Shown piece by piece: positions 1 through 13,447 of a DNA stretch of 64,000 bases; position 1 is the stretch's first letter; every line of letters begins with the position of its first letter. Source of the DNA: Tetranychus cinnabarinus. Taxonomy: Eukaryota > Arthropoda > Arachnida > Trombidiformes > Tetranychidae. The stretch spans positions 11,408,001-11,472,000 of the forward strand of contig WHVY01000001.1 of assembly GCA_022266195.1 (NCBI GenBank), read 5' to 3'. The translations under genes were made by a program, and so were the position numbers. Under the pieces are notes generated by a model. The model was not told the DNA's origin, did no database searches, and saw only the letters and a program-made list of their open reading frames with translations.

Positions 1-936
1 TGGGATTTAGCAAATTCGATTACATTGTAGGAAATTGTATTTAGAAGAGCCAATGAATAGGCCATTAAACCAGCATCAGGAGTATGCCATAATTGATCCA
101 ACATGTGAGCTAACTCAAGAACTCTACCAGCAGTATCAACAGCAATCAAAACATTACCACCATCACGTAGTGTGGCCAAAATATTTGTCATCAATTGTTC
201 ATCACGTTCTTTTCTTCGAGCTTGAGAATATTTAGCATTATATGCATCAGTCACCAATAAACTAGGTCTAGAGATATGTTCCAGAAAACATCCATTTAAA
301 TGTCTTTCTCGTTTATGGTTATAATCAACAGCATATATTATATCTTCTTCACCATCTTTAACAATACGCCAAATAGTACCACCAATCATATGACCTGCCG
401 GTAAGGGAGTTATACTTATACCCTGTCCTCCTTTTAAAGGCACGGTTTCATTGTACTTTAACTGAATGATTTTGTCAAAGGCCGCATCCACATCATCCAA
501 AGTAAAAAGATTGAAATTCTCATAATTGTGACGAGATTGATGCAGATCATACATGAACATTTGTCCCATTTTGAAAATAGGAACTGTAGCATATATGGGA
601 CAGTCTAATCCACATTTTCCAACCAGATAGGGTAAAGCACCTGTGAATGGATTGAGAAATGACAGAGAAGGTTATAACTGTAATACTAAGCTAATTTAAT
701 GGAGAGTGTGATACAAACTTACCCAAGTGCAAAGTGTCCGGATGAGAAAGAAGAACGGCATCTACATTTTTAATGGAACTTTTATTATAAATGTTACTAG
801 GTTCATTATCAATATTAGGGTCTAAACCACAGTCAAGTAGAAAAGTAAAAGAGTCGATGGTTAATAGGTAAGATGGAGGACCTTCATCATGAGCCCCTGA
901 TAAAGGTTTAAATTTGATGATAGAGAGCATTTGCAA
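1..936 (-). CDS. CPSF2: CPSF2 (CPSF100), 5' part, truncated by window edge
   Basis: Cleavage and polyadenylation specificity factor 100-kDa subunit, a nuclear partner of CPSF73 in mRNA 3'-end formation. Exon 1 is 936-723, starting at the ATG that opens MQMLSIIKFKPLSG. It ends at a GTAAG donor and joins exon 2 (640 to the edge) after a CACAG acceptor; the reading frame continues as ...SHPDTLHLGALPYLVGKCG. Exon 2 is open to position 1 and reads GHMIGGTIWRIV and VDYNHKRERHLNGC, typical of the metallo-beta-lactamase/beta-CASP fold. The usual HxHxDH metal-binding motif is replaced by SHPDTLHLG, as known for the catalytically inactive CPSF100 branch (CPSF73 keeps it). Only about 285 residues are in the window. 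Family assignment is firm. Confidence 0.93.
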
Positions 937-3900
937 TTAATTTGAACAATTTAAACACAAATTTTATAAACACTTTGCAAATGTAAACAAATAAAACTTG
1001 CAGCTATCAAATAAACTTCAACTTTCAACTCCAGATGGTAGTGATGAAATAATTTGAACGATACTATCGACAATTCATAACAAATGGTATCGATGCTTGA
1101 TTAAAATTTAATCATTCTTACAATTAGTAAATTACTAATGATTCTTGAGACAATTAAACATTTGTTGAATAAAACAAATTTCATAAGAAAACGTCTGATC
1201 TTCTTTGCTAAAATTTACTTTGGTCAATTCAAATGGATGTAAAAACTATGAATCGAAAGATTTTAATTTAAAATAACTTGTTGAATTAGTTTAAATATAA
1301 TAAGATTCAACTCTATTTTAAGCCTAACCTATCTGATGAGGTTTAGATTTATACTTTTGAGACAAATTCTGATTTATGATGATTTGTTTCATATTTTGAG
1401 ACTGGCTGTAAATTAAAAATCTTGAGTGATCAGAAGCAATTATCCAAAGCCGAGAAGAAAATTTATGACCAATAAGCTAATACAGTCTAATGTTGAAGGG
1501 CAACAACATTTTGTTACATATTCAAGTTAATTGAATTATATTTTTTTGTCTAATAAAATTCACACTGAAAAGCAGTTCATTTGGCCTTACAATTAACTAG
1601 AAGAAAGAGTTAAATGAAAATAAAAACAATTAAACCATGTTTTTATCACCTTCACAAATTAAAGTCTTTATTCAGAATACATCAGATTCACTCGAGCCTG
1701 CTAATCATGCTATTGGTTTCATCGCCATCAACAATCAAAAAATGAGAATCACTTTAAAGATCACTAATTCATTTCTATTAAAATTAATGTATACAATGAT
1801 TAAGCTTCACAATGAATGAAAAGATCCAATATGAAGATACAAGGAACCCAACAACAATACAAATGTTAACCATAAACAAAATTTTCGTTTCTACCTTGAT
1901 AAATGTCAAATGATATCAACCTTGATTTGTTTTTTTCATCTCTTTTTTTGATACAATAAACTTACAAAATTCAATGCCATACTGATATTGGAAAAGCAAC
2001 AACTGCTGATTAATCCAGTGACCAACTATTTAACCTAGATGCAGAGTTGGATAATCATTGACAACATTGAGCTGTTTGATTTACATGATAGTTAATGTTG
2101 CTTATAGCAATGATTGTTTGTAAACATGTTGAGCATCATGTGTAACAACAGATGTACAAAAACTTATATCATTTTTACACTGTGACAATCAGCTTCTGAT
2201 TAACATTTAGCCTTTAACTACTTCATTGGTAAATCCTTTTTTTGGCCTTTTTGAGTCTCATGCTCATGTCTGCGTTCATGCTTTTTCATCTCGTAAAGCT
2301 TTTTGTTTATAATTTGTTCCTATTCTCAATTACAATAACTTTTCCATGGGTGAATCCTAATTGTAATGTTAACCATGATTTGAACGTCATGAGCTGACTA
2401 GGACTTTTTTCATTCTCTGATTTCCAAGGCTTAACGAAAACACCAATGTACTTATTTGAGTGAGAATAACTTTACAGAACAATCTGAAACTACAACAAGA
2501 TCACGGTTGATTTTCAAAATAATGAACAAATGAGAAGCATTATCAGCATTTTTTTTTCTTCACATTAACAGAAAAAATAATACACATTATTGTGATAGAT
2601 TTTGCTTAATTATTTCTATCAGCAATTTCCATTGCCCTTGCACGGAACGTCTCAAGGTAGATTAATCCATCAAAAAGGTACAGTGAATATCAGGAAAAAA
2701 GATATCAAAAAGATGAAGATGATGTTGATCCAAAAGTCTTGAATAAATACAAGTCCCATCAGTTGTGCAAGTTAACATTGAAAAATTTAGTTTCAGAAAG
2801 CTGGTTAAATAAAAGAATGAAAAGAAACATTAAAAACTAATCAACAAGAAACTGAATACATTTGAACAACCATTAATAGAAAAATTTAAATTAATCAAAC
2901 CTCTTTGTAGAAAAAAAACCAAAAAATTGACATTTGTCTCATGGTAAGTTGATCTGGTTCAATATACTGTACTCTTTATTTGACGGAAAGCACAATAAAA
3001 CAAAATCAAATCACTTAATTATCAATTCATGAACACTGTAAGAGATGTAAATAAAATAAATATTAGCATAAAAATAAATTAACTATTAAAAATGAGACAA
3101 TAAAAGCAGAAATCAAGATCACATCACAAGACCGTTTGACACCAAAGCTGCTAACCCTTTGTCTTTTGAGGGGGCAACAGTTAATTAACTATGTAACATT
3201 GATTTCTCTAAATGAGCTAATGATTTTAATGAGATGATCTAAAAGCCACTTGTGACCCATAATATTTAACAGTAAATCAGGTTAATTTGACTCAGAGAAA
3301 AAAGTAGAGAAAAAAACTCGGGTTAATTAAAAAGAGTTAATTTTAGATTACAGTTCAATGGAGGATAGAAATAAAAAAACAGAAAGTGTTATAGAAATTA
3401 ACCCTGATAAAACCTTAGGTTAGCTTAAATTTGATTCATCTTTATTGGAGTATAATACAGTTCTTATTCCTAACCAACTATTCCTATTCCATCATCATTA
3501 TCATCATCATTATTATTATCGTCATCAACATCATCAACATCAACATTATCATAATCATCATCCATTATTATTATAATCATCTTTCACCATTAACACCATC
3601 AACATGTCTTTCTCCCTTGAAAAAGTGTTACTCTCCATTCCAATTTCGTCTTCCTCTTCTCTCTTTAACCACTTGTTATCTATGCATGATTGTGTTAACA
3701 TTATCACATCTTAAAAAGCATTTTACACTAAATTAATCTGTTCAATTCATCAATTTGGTTACTCCATGTAATGACCCTTGCTTCAACTAGACTCTAATTA
3801 TTGTGTTTAAGTAATTGTAATACAACAACAAAAAAAAACATTCCTTCATTTGGATTTGCCTTTACTCACTTTTGCTTTTCTGGTTAACACATGTTTGACC

Positions 3901-4987
3901 AACTCTCTTAAATTTCGTGAAATTATCACTGTTTTACAATTGTCAACGCTTACTGTTCACCTGATTTGATGTTCATCTATTAACTAACATGGGTCTTCTT
4001 CATCAACTTCACTGGGTTTCACTCTTTCTCCTGTCTCTTTGTTAATTTTTTTAATGAGTTTATTTGTCGATTCAATTGTTATCACATCATTCTTGTCATC
4101 ATAGTCGTCTTTATTATTGTTTTTATTATTGTTTCACTGCTATTTACCGTGAAATCATAAAAACTCTTCAAGTTTTTGTTTTAACTTCTATTGGTATTGT
4201 TCAAGAGCCAAAGACATTATCAACTTTATCTAACTCAGTTTAACTCAGTCTAACTCAGTTCTCCTTATCTTCTTCATCTTCATCTTCATCTTTATTCTCT
4301 CTATTGTGTAGAGAGTTGATTGTTTTCATTGTTATTTGTGATTTTTAAGTTTTCCTCTTTCTCTCTCATCTTTCTTCTCTTGTTTTTTGATATTTATTCC
4401 TCTTTCTACAGTTCAATAGTTACCAAGAAAAATTTTAATTGATCAAAATAACCAAAGTCATCTCAACATCTCATCTGGACTGTCAAATTATTATGATTCC
4501 TAGTCACAATAATCATAATCACCACAAGGCCATTTTAACCTCTTATAATTTCCATAGGAAAGTCAGAACTCTCACTTGGACTTGCATGGCAAAGATGCAA
4601 AACTGACCCAAAACCTTATGTTGATTTTATTCCAGTCCTTTGTTGATCTTTGGTAGAGCAAGAAAATCCTTGAAAATATTTCATATCTATTGTTTCAACA
4701 AGTTGGTATTACAAGAGAAGACGACAAAAAGAGCAAGCTAAAGTTGATGAAGATATCGGAAAAAACGAGCCATAAAATTCTAGGAGAATATGTGAAAACG
4801 TGAAAACTGTTGGTTGAAAATCTAATTATTCACAAAGTGGCTCTCAAGATATTCACCAATCAAGTGTTAATCAATTGCGTGTTAACATATTGTCTAGCTT
4901 CTGTTAACTACAAATTCACTGAAATCAATCAATTTTACCGGTTTCAATTAGTTTTCATATTTTAAATTTATTTCAACTTACTTAACC
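937..4987. other. Intergenic region between CPSF2 and SLC41
   Basis: About 4 kb with no convincing coding exon. It is AT-rich, with short ORFs that lack codon structure. Around 3490-3570 there is a CAT/ATT trinucleotide-rich stretch, and around 4232-4260 a short repeated AACTCAGT motif. The last kilobase probably holds the SLC41 promoter and 5' UTR, possibly with a 5' intron, but no clear boundary is visible. Confidence 0.6.
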
Positions 4988-7860
4988 ATGGATTATAAAG
5001 GAAAAGATAATCCATCATTTATCCAATCATCTCTAGATTTAACTGAAACCCAAAGTGAATCAAATCCAAGTCATCATCAACATTCCCAAATTCAAAGTTT
5101 ACATTCTCATCAAAACGGTTTAACCACAATTCAAAGAGAATCACCAAATCGTTTTGAGACAGTTACATTGACCGAAGAGGATTCTCCAGATGATTGTGAT
5201 AAGACTAAAAGTGAATCAGTTAAATTACCCTACGGTCAAAAGAGTGAAGATGAAGATAATAACAATAACAATAACACCAATGGAAAGGTTAAATCAAATC
5301 CAATCGATTTACCGATTGTTCCCAGACCTGAAATGGTTAATTTAAGTAAACCTTCGAGAAAAGGTTCCAACGTAAACTGGGGCTCTGTTTACACGGTCCC
5401 GATATTTGCACGAAACTTTCGTACATCTAGCTTTGAATCAGTAAACACAGTTTCTGATGTTGAAATGACTGGTCACCGGCGTCGAGCGTCAGGTCCAGAA
5501 AATTCAATAGGACCAAAGAGAAGTTCAATTGTTGATGGTGAAAGTGGACGGAAAAATTCAACCGTCCGATCAATATTATTCGGCGATCCCATGAGTCGTC
5601 GATTTTCCCAAGATTTGTGTAAATTTTTTGGTCCAGAGGGAATGGGAGACGATGGATCAAGTGAAGAAGATAATGAAACTACAAAAGTCATATTTTTTCA
5701 GGTTTTCATTCCTTTTTTAATTGCCGGTTTCGGTAATGTGGCTGCTGGTCTTATACTCGATTATGTTCAAACTTGGGAAGTCTTTCGTTCCGTTGGTGGC
5801 TTATTTGTACTGGTTGCTTCTTTTCTTGGTTTCAAGGGAAATCTTGAGATGACCCTAGCTGCTCGTTTATCTACTCAAGCTAACCTGGGCCGAATGGATC
5901 TTTTAAGTGAACAATTAAAGGTCGCTGTTGGCAATATTGCGCTTATTCAATGTCAAGCTGTGATTGTTGCCTTTCTTGCTTCAGCCATTGCCATTGCTTC
6001 AACCTCATTGCAATTAATGACTTTCGATCTATCCAAAAGTTTAATCTTGATCTCTACCTCGTTGGTCACTGCCTCAGTAACTGGTTTATTTTTGGCTGTC
6101 GTAATGGTTTCAGTTGTAATTATATCAAGGAAAGCTAACGTTAATCCAGATAATGTGTCAACACTTATTGCTGCCTTTCTTGGTGACTTAACTGCTGTTT
6201 GCCTGATTGCCGGTTCAGCGTACGCTTTTCATCGTTATTATTCACTTGAATTAACCTGTAGTGTTATTGCCTTTTTCATATTCACTCAACCTATTTGTAT
6301 TTGGATTGCGTATACAAATGAATATACGAGAACCATCATTGGTCAAGGCTGGGTTTCCATTATCATGGCTATGATCATTTCCAGTTTAGGTGGTTTCATC
6401 TTTGATTATGGAGTTGTACATTTCAAAACAATTGCTCTCTTCCAACCAATAATTAACGGCGTCGGTGCTAATCTGGTTGCTGTTCAAGCAAGCCGAATAT
6501 CCACATATTTCCATCGACGAAGCTGTCTAGGAGAGTTCCCAACTACTGAAGATGGAGGAAAAATGAAGATTTGTACACCACCTCATCGAGCTTTCTTTGG
6601 ATCAGGTAATAAACTCAAGTTCTGAGTTATTTTTTCGCAATTTATGAGATCTTTTGGTTTTGGTAAATTCGCAGAAATAGACAATTTTCTAAAATCGTTT
6701 TTAAATATTTTAAAATGTTCAAATTCGGGAATAAACATACAAATAGTGCAGTTCGAACTAGTTTACTTATCAATTTTAGGTAAATATTTTCAGGAATTGA
6801 ACATTTAGCTTTCAATCACAGTAAATCAATGCTAGTAAAACTATACATCTTTTACATGATATGTTTTTGTTTACAATGCTACAAAAATTTTTAACCCAAA
6901 TCGTATAATTACCTCTAAATTTTTCAAATTTGCACTTTACAACAATTAAATAGCTATTAGGTTAATTAAATCTTGATCCCATCAATCAATCACAATAAAC
7001 AGAAAATCTTTCTATGTATTACTTGTTAATCAAGGTTTAAACCAATTAGAATTTGTATTTCGAAGTCATAAAAACATCAAAAAAAGCAACGAGAATCTGA
7101 TGTTGAATGTAAACGGAGTGGAAGAGGTAAAAAATTCAAACTATTTCAATAATGAATCAATACATTTATCAATTAATCAATCAAATCATATCATAAATCA
7201 TCAATCTTCAGCATTAAAAGTCAATCCAGCTTACTGTGATAATTTAAATGAATAAACAGTGCACCAGCTTACAATTGAACATCAAAAATAACCTTTACAC
7301 TAATCCGCTAAAAATCAAGTTGAACTTGACTTATTCAATTCAATAGAAATGCAATTGTAATTTAACAAAAAAAGGATTAACACAATTTTGTTGAGGTCAA
7401 TCTTTATTTCGAATAAGCATTCCGTATATTTCCTATTACATTTTATTTCTCGTTATCTTGATTCAAAGGTTAATTTAATTTCTAATTTTTATTTTCTCTC
7501 TGTTTTCCCAATGAATGGCACCTTTTAGATCCAAATGCAAAAACAGCTCGTCTTCTACTTTTAATGGTTGTTCCTGGTCATATAATATACATTGTTGCTT
7601 TGAAATTGATTTTACCACGATTAATTTGGATAACTGGAATGTTCCTACTCGCTTTCATGGTTGTGGCTTTAGTCCAAGTTGCCTTATTGCTGTACATTGC
7701 TCATGTTTCAGTTCCATTACTCTGGAAGTTCGAATATGATCCTGATAACAATGCTATTCCCTGTTTAATGTCATTGGGAGATCTTTTTGGTACAGCATTA
7801 TTTACTGGAGCTTACATTATCCTCAGAAGCATTGGTGATCCAAATGGTAGTCTAAATTAG
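4988..7860 (+). CDS. SLC41-family magnesium transporter (MgtE-like)
   Basis: Integral membrane Mg2+ transporter/exchanger of the SLC41 (eukaryotic MgtE) family. Exon 1 is 4988-6605 (donor GTAAT) and exon 2 is 7529-7860 (acceptor TTTTAG). The join is in phase (GSG-DPNAKTARLL) and gives 649 residues, longer than the ~510 of human SLC41A1 because of a Ser/Asn-rich cytosolic N-terminus of about 225 residues. The first transport domain starts near residue 235 (FFQVFIPFLIAGFGNVAAG), with the family signature GFKGNLEMTLAARLSTQAN near 281. The second domain spans the intron, with PHRAFFGSG before it and a run of hydrophobic helices after it. It ends SIGDPNGSLN. Which SLC41 member it matches cannot be told by eye. 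Confidence 0.92.
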
Positions 7861-8621
7861 TTAATAAGAGATCATCTTTTCTTGGGAAAATAATCATCAT
7901 TAGTACTTCAGTCATGACGGCCACCAAATTGGAATCACTATTGCTGTTAAAATCTTAAGTCAGCTATACGTCAAGCTTTTTAATAATAATGAGATTAATC
8001 AACTTGATTGAGCTTGATTCTGAAATCTCTTCCTTTGTTATGAAAGGTTTTAAACTTTTATTCAATTAGATTGACTCTGTTGAAGTGATTCATTTTACTA
8101 TTATTATTACATTAAAATCTTTACCATTTACGAATATTTACACAATTAATCCTGCATTTGTTGATTTACACTTCAAGAATCAAATTTTTCATGAAACGAA
8201 TCTAACCTTGAAATTCATCATTTCTCTTTTATCATTAATACTACAATTTGTACAATCAATATTTTCACGATCATATGACTAGCCATTTCTGTAACGTCTA
8301 GATTGATGACAGTTTATGCGTTTGAGATTAACTTTTTTTTATAACCACAAAATTAAATGCCAACTGTAAAAAAGGTATTAATTATTTATCGATTTAGTTT
8401 TTGTTCATTGATTGTTAACGTTGGCGCCGTGTGAATCAAGTATCAATGGACAATGGCTGTTCATTTTTTTAATGAGATACGTAAATGTAAGAGCTAGAAT
8501 CAAAAGTATTTAATGTCAATTTTCACTGGGATTAATAGATACACAAATGTAATTAAAATTTTCAAATTGCTTTTGTCATTAACACTCGCTTCTTCTTATT
8601 TGCCTTCTTTTCGATAACTGA
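7861..8621. other. 3' untranslated region between convergent SLC41 and NAE1
   Basis: About 760 bp between two stop codons facing each other. No coding exon or structured RNA is apparent. It should hold both 3' UTRs, since AATAAA-like signals occur on either strand. Confidence 0.6.
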
Positions 8622-10466
8622 TCACCATTGATAAGTTGAAGTTCTAGATGACATGGAATTATAAATTAAGATACTGTTAAGAGGGACAAATTGCTTGGTA
8701 ATAAATTTAACAGCTTCTTGAGCAGCACAGCCGCTAATGAATGCAGAAATTGAATGTAACTCAGCTCCTCCATATCGAGACATTTCATGAATGAAATCAT
8801 CTTTCGATAAGTTAGCACAGCCTAGATCATTTATAATATCTTTAAAACAACTTTTTAAGGTTGAAATATCACTTTCAACAAGATCATCACAATAACCTGG
8901 ATATCTATTGTAAAGAGTAAAAAATCGACTAATGGAACGAAACATCAGGTAAAATATCAGGTCATCACTCTCATCTCCGTCAAAATCGGCACAATTCACT
9001 AATTCTCTCAATTTAGTTGCCGTTTTAATTGAAGTCTTGTCATCCTGATTTGAGCCATACTCGGACCATATCGGCGAGGTTCTAATTATCTTCAAAAAAT
9101 GGGTATTGCGACAAAATGTTTTAACTTGTTCTTCTGATATTGTGTCCATTGATTTTCCTAATGAACTACAAACCGAAGTAAGGCAACTATAAAGAGTTTC
9201 GACGTCTTCTTTAGCTTTAGTTTGATATATTTGTTGAAGTTTAACATAATTTGTAGTGTCCGCAGTCATATCAGGCAAGGATCCTCTGACAGGCAAACAG
9301 CCGTCACTTTTTTCATTTAAAAATAATTTCAAAGCTCGAACTAATAGCCAAAAGTTTGAATTTTCAACCATACCTTCCATGACTTTCTCCACGGAAATAT
9401 CATTAAGTAAATATAAAGTATCATTGGGAATCTTGTTTGACGGTAATAAAACAGTATTGACCGATCTGATAGCTTCTTCAAAATTATCCAATTCGATTTC
9501 ACCTTCGATGACGATTTCGGTTGTATCAGCTTCTATTTTTTTCCTGACATTGTTTCTTATTTTAGCCATACATTCTCTAATTAATTTGCGTATTTCTTCT
9601 TTCTCTTTGAATGTAGTAGGTATACAATTAGGTGACTTGCCACCAGCTTTTTGCCATTCTTTAAGAAATTTGTAAATAATTACAACAAAGGGTATTTGGG
9701 CAACTTCAGATCTACTGTATGTTTCAAAATCTTTGAAGGATTCTAGATATTCCTTGAGCTCTGCAAAGGAAAAAATGAAGGTTAGTTGATTGGATCAAAG
9801 TAGCACCTTACAGGTCAAAGACAGATAAATGTTACCTTTGAATGGCCTATCTAATCTCAAGTCTTCAAGTGTATTGTCTGGATGAGCTTCAATGACGGGA
9901 TGTTCACGAACTTGAATCCTAATAAGACCGACAAATCCGATTGAGTAGGCAAGGATTAAGGGTATATTGTATTCCCATGTGATTTCTGATAGCTTAATCA
10001 GAGTTTTTTCATTATGTACATTAGCTGCTATGACTGTGGTGAAATTTTTAAACAATGATGGATTACTTTCTAGTAAAGTTTCAACTGACTCTTCGATATA
10101 ATCACCACTAACATCAGGATTAAGTTCAAGAAGCATTTGGGAACTAACAGAGGCACGAGATTTACCAAGAGAAGTAGAAGGGTCACAGAAAAAATTATTG
10201 TCATCTTCAGTTGAAACCTTGGATCCATCGATAATGGTAAATGATCCAATACCAGCAAGAACGAGGTTCTTTAAGATCTCAGTTCCAGTTGCATTAGCGT
10301 TAATCAAGCAAACTGAGCTTCCCTCAATCAGATATTGTCCAGTGTCACCCCAAATACGCAATTGACGATCATACTTACGGTTTTTTTCATTCTCGTAATT
10401 ATTAGCCGGTGACGATGGACTTTTTGGAGATTTTTGATAACTAATTAGGTCACCTAAGCGATTCAT
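8622..10466 (-). CDS. NAE1: NEDD8-activating enzyme E1 regulatory subunit (APP-BP1)
   Basis: Non-catalytic half of the heterodimeric NEDD8 E1; with UBA3 it adenylates NEDD8 for cullin neddylation. Exon 1 is 10466-9836 (donor GTTACA-type) and exon 2 is 9760-8622 (acceptor TTTGCAG). The join reads LDRPFK-ELKEYLESF and gives 589 residues (human NAE1 534). The ThiF/Rossmann start is clear: YDRQLRIWGDTGQ followed by GTEILKNLVLAGIGSFTIIDG. The C-terminus has the conserved SGCAAQEAVKFITKQFVPLN segment and a final LIYNSM motif. No catalytic-cysteine E1 motif is expected or seen. An N-terminal Ser/Pro extension of about 25 residues precedes the conserved fold. Confidence 0.93.
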
Positions 10467-11172
10467 ATCAAATTGATGGTAAAAAACTAGTTAACGGGAA
10501 TAGAAACCGAGCTTAAGATGAAAAATTTTGAACAAAAAAAAACCTACAAAACAAAATTTGACTCTTAATGAATCTCCTTGACAACATAACATCTTAGCTA
10601 CTCCATCTGGCGCTTGTAAAAGCCAATACGATGCTCGATGCCAATAAAAGTATTTATTGAACAATCAATATTTTTTCACAGAATCGATGTACTAGAATGA
10701 AGCAATGAAGTAATGGGCCATTATATCGCATATCGAGACATAATGGCTCAAGCACCAAACCGGTTATTGATTTATACCAATACCGATAACAAATTATTTG
10801 AATTTAATTTCAAACGATATTTTGATACTTGACCCAAGTGTCAACTTGATTGTCAAAAGCCACTCTTTTTTTGTAAACAAAGGATTCATTTTTGCATGAT
10901 GTTTTTGAACGAACTTAATTTCTCATTCAATTGGCTAATTAATAGATTACTCTTGAATATAATGTTTTCAGTTATTTCTAGTTGAGTTTCGCTTGCCAAT
11001 TTTTTTACACATTGTGCTTAAAATTAGTATAAAGCCATTTCTGGCTCACTTGTTGAACCGAGAAAAAGAGATTAAGCGAAACATCTAAGATAAAATCGGT
11101 TTTATTACATGAATTATTAATATTTGAATTCAATCGGTAATAAAAAGTGGAACAAAATGATTGTTGCAAAAA
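10467..11172. other. Intergenic, NAE1 upstream region
   Basis: About 700 bp without coding signal. It contains a small inverted pair near 10714-10750 (GGGCCATTAT ... ATAATGGCTC). The NAE1 promoter presumably lies just above 10466. Confidence 0.5.
11168..11172 (-). terminator. Pol III T5 terminator of the 5S gene
   Basis: Five consecutive T on the minus strand lie directly against the 3' end of the 5S rRNA sequence, the standard RNA polymerase III stop signal. Confidence 0.8.
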
Positions 11173-11290
11173 GTCTTCACTATCGGTTGTTCCCAAGAGG
11201 TCACCCTTCTAAGTACTATTCCGGCCCAAGGTTGCTTAACTTCGGAGATCTGACGAGATCCGGTGTTTTCAACCTGGTATGAGCGAAGAC
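11173..11290 (-). rRNA. 5S ribosomal RNA
   Basis: 118 nt, read from 11290 down to 11173. The 5' end GTCTTCGCT pairs with the 3' end AGTGAAGAC to form helix I. In between come CTCATACCA, GATCTCGTCAGATCTCCGAA, AGTTAAGCAACC, the internal-promoter stretch TAGTACTTAGAAGGGTGACC and TCTTGGGAAC, all in 5S order. A T5 terminator follows immediately. This is a single unit, not an array, inserted between NAE1 and the cystatin block. It may be a functional dispersed copy; the paired ends and the terminator argue against decay. It is absent from the second cystatin block. Confidence 0.88.
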
Positions 11291-12028
11291 AATAGTTAAG
11301 TGCATAAAATTGTATTTATTTTGCTTCTGCAACTTGAATTGACTTTTCTAGTCCAAAGTGTATTTTTATTTTAAATAAGCATTTTCAGTCAGAACTTATT
11401 TGTCTTTTGCTATTAGGACAATATAACAAGATGAGTAGTAGAGGATTTGAATTCAGTGCATACTAAATTGATGCCAATATGGATCACAACAGCCAGCCGA
11501 TCCAACAAGTAAAGTGGTTTAGTTTATCAAACTTGTGTTCCTTATTAATTTGCATCAATTTATAAAAATTGCTTTATCAATATGAGCTTCAGTGGAATGA
11601 GAACATGTGGGATATGATTTGTCTATCAATTTAATTGTTCTCCTAGAACCAGGCAGATTGTTGGATTTAAAAAGTTGATATTGTAAGTCACCCAAATTCA
11701 AATTCACTGTTAAACGTAACTCTTGAGTTAAGCTAACTGAGCATTCGAGATGTCCGAGAAATGCCAATTACATTAAGATCATACGCATAGTTTGAATGGA
11801 AATTTGATTAATGTGAAAATGTATGAGTTTAATTAAACGAAATGCAAGATGAAAAACAAATTATCTTTTTTTATTGAACAATATTCATTTTCAGCAAATA
11901 ATACACACGTTAGATGCAAATACTCCTCATAAAGGTACAATGAATCACAGTAATGGTTAAGTGAACAAAAACGGGCCAAACTTAAGTCAATTTTTAGGTT
12001 CATCTTTAGCGCTTTAAGTTTGTAACTA
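11291..12028. other. Region between 5S gene and cystatin A; left start of duplicated block
   Basis: Non-coding as far as can be seen. From about 11631 the sequence is homologous to about 24588 onward (shared stretch beginning GAACCAG[GA]CAGATT), so this is the 3' side of the duplicated cystatin block. Confidence 0.6.
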
Positions 12029-12516
12029 TTAGTCTCCTTTTACCCATACATCAAAGACAACTGGCTCAGGTGCTCGCTGTAAACAGATCACAAAGTAAAG
12101 TGTGAAACGATTGATTAAAAAGATGATTAAAAATGGTTAAATATACTTACAGCGCTATTAAATTGGCATTGATGCTTTTTGGGGTCATTTTTGTTGCAAT
12201 CAGTTTCGCGAATGATCATTTCGATTTCAAATCTGTATCCAGAAAGGGTCTGTCTCTTAGCCTGATTAATTGACACCAATCTTTTGTACCGATCACCGAA
12301 CTCTTTATTTTGTCTTTCAAGCGCTTGCTCGGTGTACTTTTGAATCATCGGGTCATCAACTGGAACCGTCACCCATGGACCAAAAAGATTCTTAGTAGGA
12401 GCTTGTCTGAAGTCATCTTCAGACTCTATCAAAGTTGTCTCTGATATTTGACCGCTTTCATTTGTCCATACAGCTGCAAATAAACATGTAAAGATTATGA
12501 GTTTTACGAGTTTCAT
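12029..12516 (-). CDS. Secreted cystatin-like protease inhibitor, copy A
   Basis: Predicted secreted inhibitor of papain-family cysteine proteases. Exon 1 is 12516-12151 (donor GTAAGT) and exon 2 is 12076-12029 (acceptor TTTACAG); total 137 residues. The N-terminal signal peptide is MKLVKLIIFTCLFAAVW. The mature part shows three cystatin contact points: a glycine near the start (FGPW, residues 45-48) before DDPMIQKYTEQALE, a central loop QTLSG (89-93) fitting the Q-x-V-x-G pattern with Leu for Val, and a C-terminal hairpin Trp (FDVWV, W133). Two cysteines (107 and 117) could form one disulfide, whereas classical type 2 cystatins have two. Cystatin B at 25.0-25.5 kb is a close paralogue. Family call is from motifs only. 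Confidence 0.82.
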
Positions 12517-13236
12517 TCTGAAGCTGATTTATAGTCAAGTTTAATCTATTCATAATCTTGACAACTGGCTGAGTATAATTTCATTTTTCATTTCAACATT
12601 TATTCAAGAGTAATTGGATATTCAAAGATTGTTGATGAATGTCGCTGAACTTGATTAGCAGCTATTCAATCTAAAAGATCTAGCAGTGATAACCAATTGA
12701 TCACAGATGTTTCTGTAGATGGGTTTTACAATAACTTTGCCATTCAAAATCTTTTCAGCAGAAATTATTTAAATTGAATTAAGATTTGTTTGGCAAAACT
12801 CATGAATATAACATCTATTGAAATTTTGAATTGTAAAGGCGATTAGTTCGAGAAACAAAAAGGCTTAATTGTCGAAGCTTGGATTATGTTCTAATCAGAA
12901 TCAGTTTCATTTCAAGATGTTGATCAATTGAAACATGAAACTAAAATCATGATTGGTGAAACTTGTTAAATGCAAAATCCCAATGATACTTCCGATGGCA
13001 ACTAAGGTTTGTTCAACATTTTGCTAACCAAGAAACAAGCAAACCAAATGGGTTGAAATAAATTGAATAACAACTGAATTAGTTCATCCTAATTAACCTC
13101 TAGTCAAAGAAGCTCCATAAGGATTTCAAGATTCATACGAGAGAAATGTCAGATTTCAGCATTTCAAATGTGTTGTTAATTTGACTCATGATTTAGTGGC
13201 ATCTTACATGGTAGAAGGAAAGTTGCTTGGTAATTA
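12517..13236. other. Cystatin A upstream region
   Basis: Non-coding, homologous to 25532-26484 in copy B. A TATAAAT sits at 12527-12533 (-), but it is so close to the start codon that it is unlikely to be the core promoter for this ATG. Confidence 0.5.
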
Positions 13237-13447
13237 GTAGTCATATAAAGTCCGGTTTTGAGCCGAGTTGGTTTTTCTGGACCAGTCCGCTTCTGGACCA
13301 GTCCGCCTCTGGGACAAGGGGAATACCGTCATACGGTATTAGTTTTTTGCCGGAAAAAAAATGAAAACTTTTTTTAATGAAAATAAATAAACTTTTTTAA
13401 TGAAAATTAATAGAAAAAATGAAAATGAAATTAATACAAAATTAAAG

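Noticed and set aside
3431..3736. 101-codon ORF with long Ile runs
   Set aside because: Translation of an ATC/ATT trinucleotide-rich stretch; low complexity, not a protein.
12527..12533. TATAAAT upstream of cystatin A
   Set aside because: It is about 11 nt from the start codon, too close to be the core promoter for that ATG.
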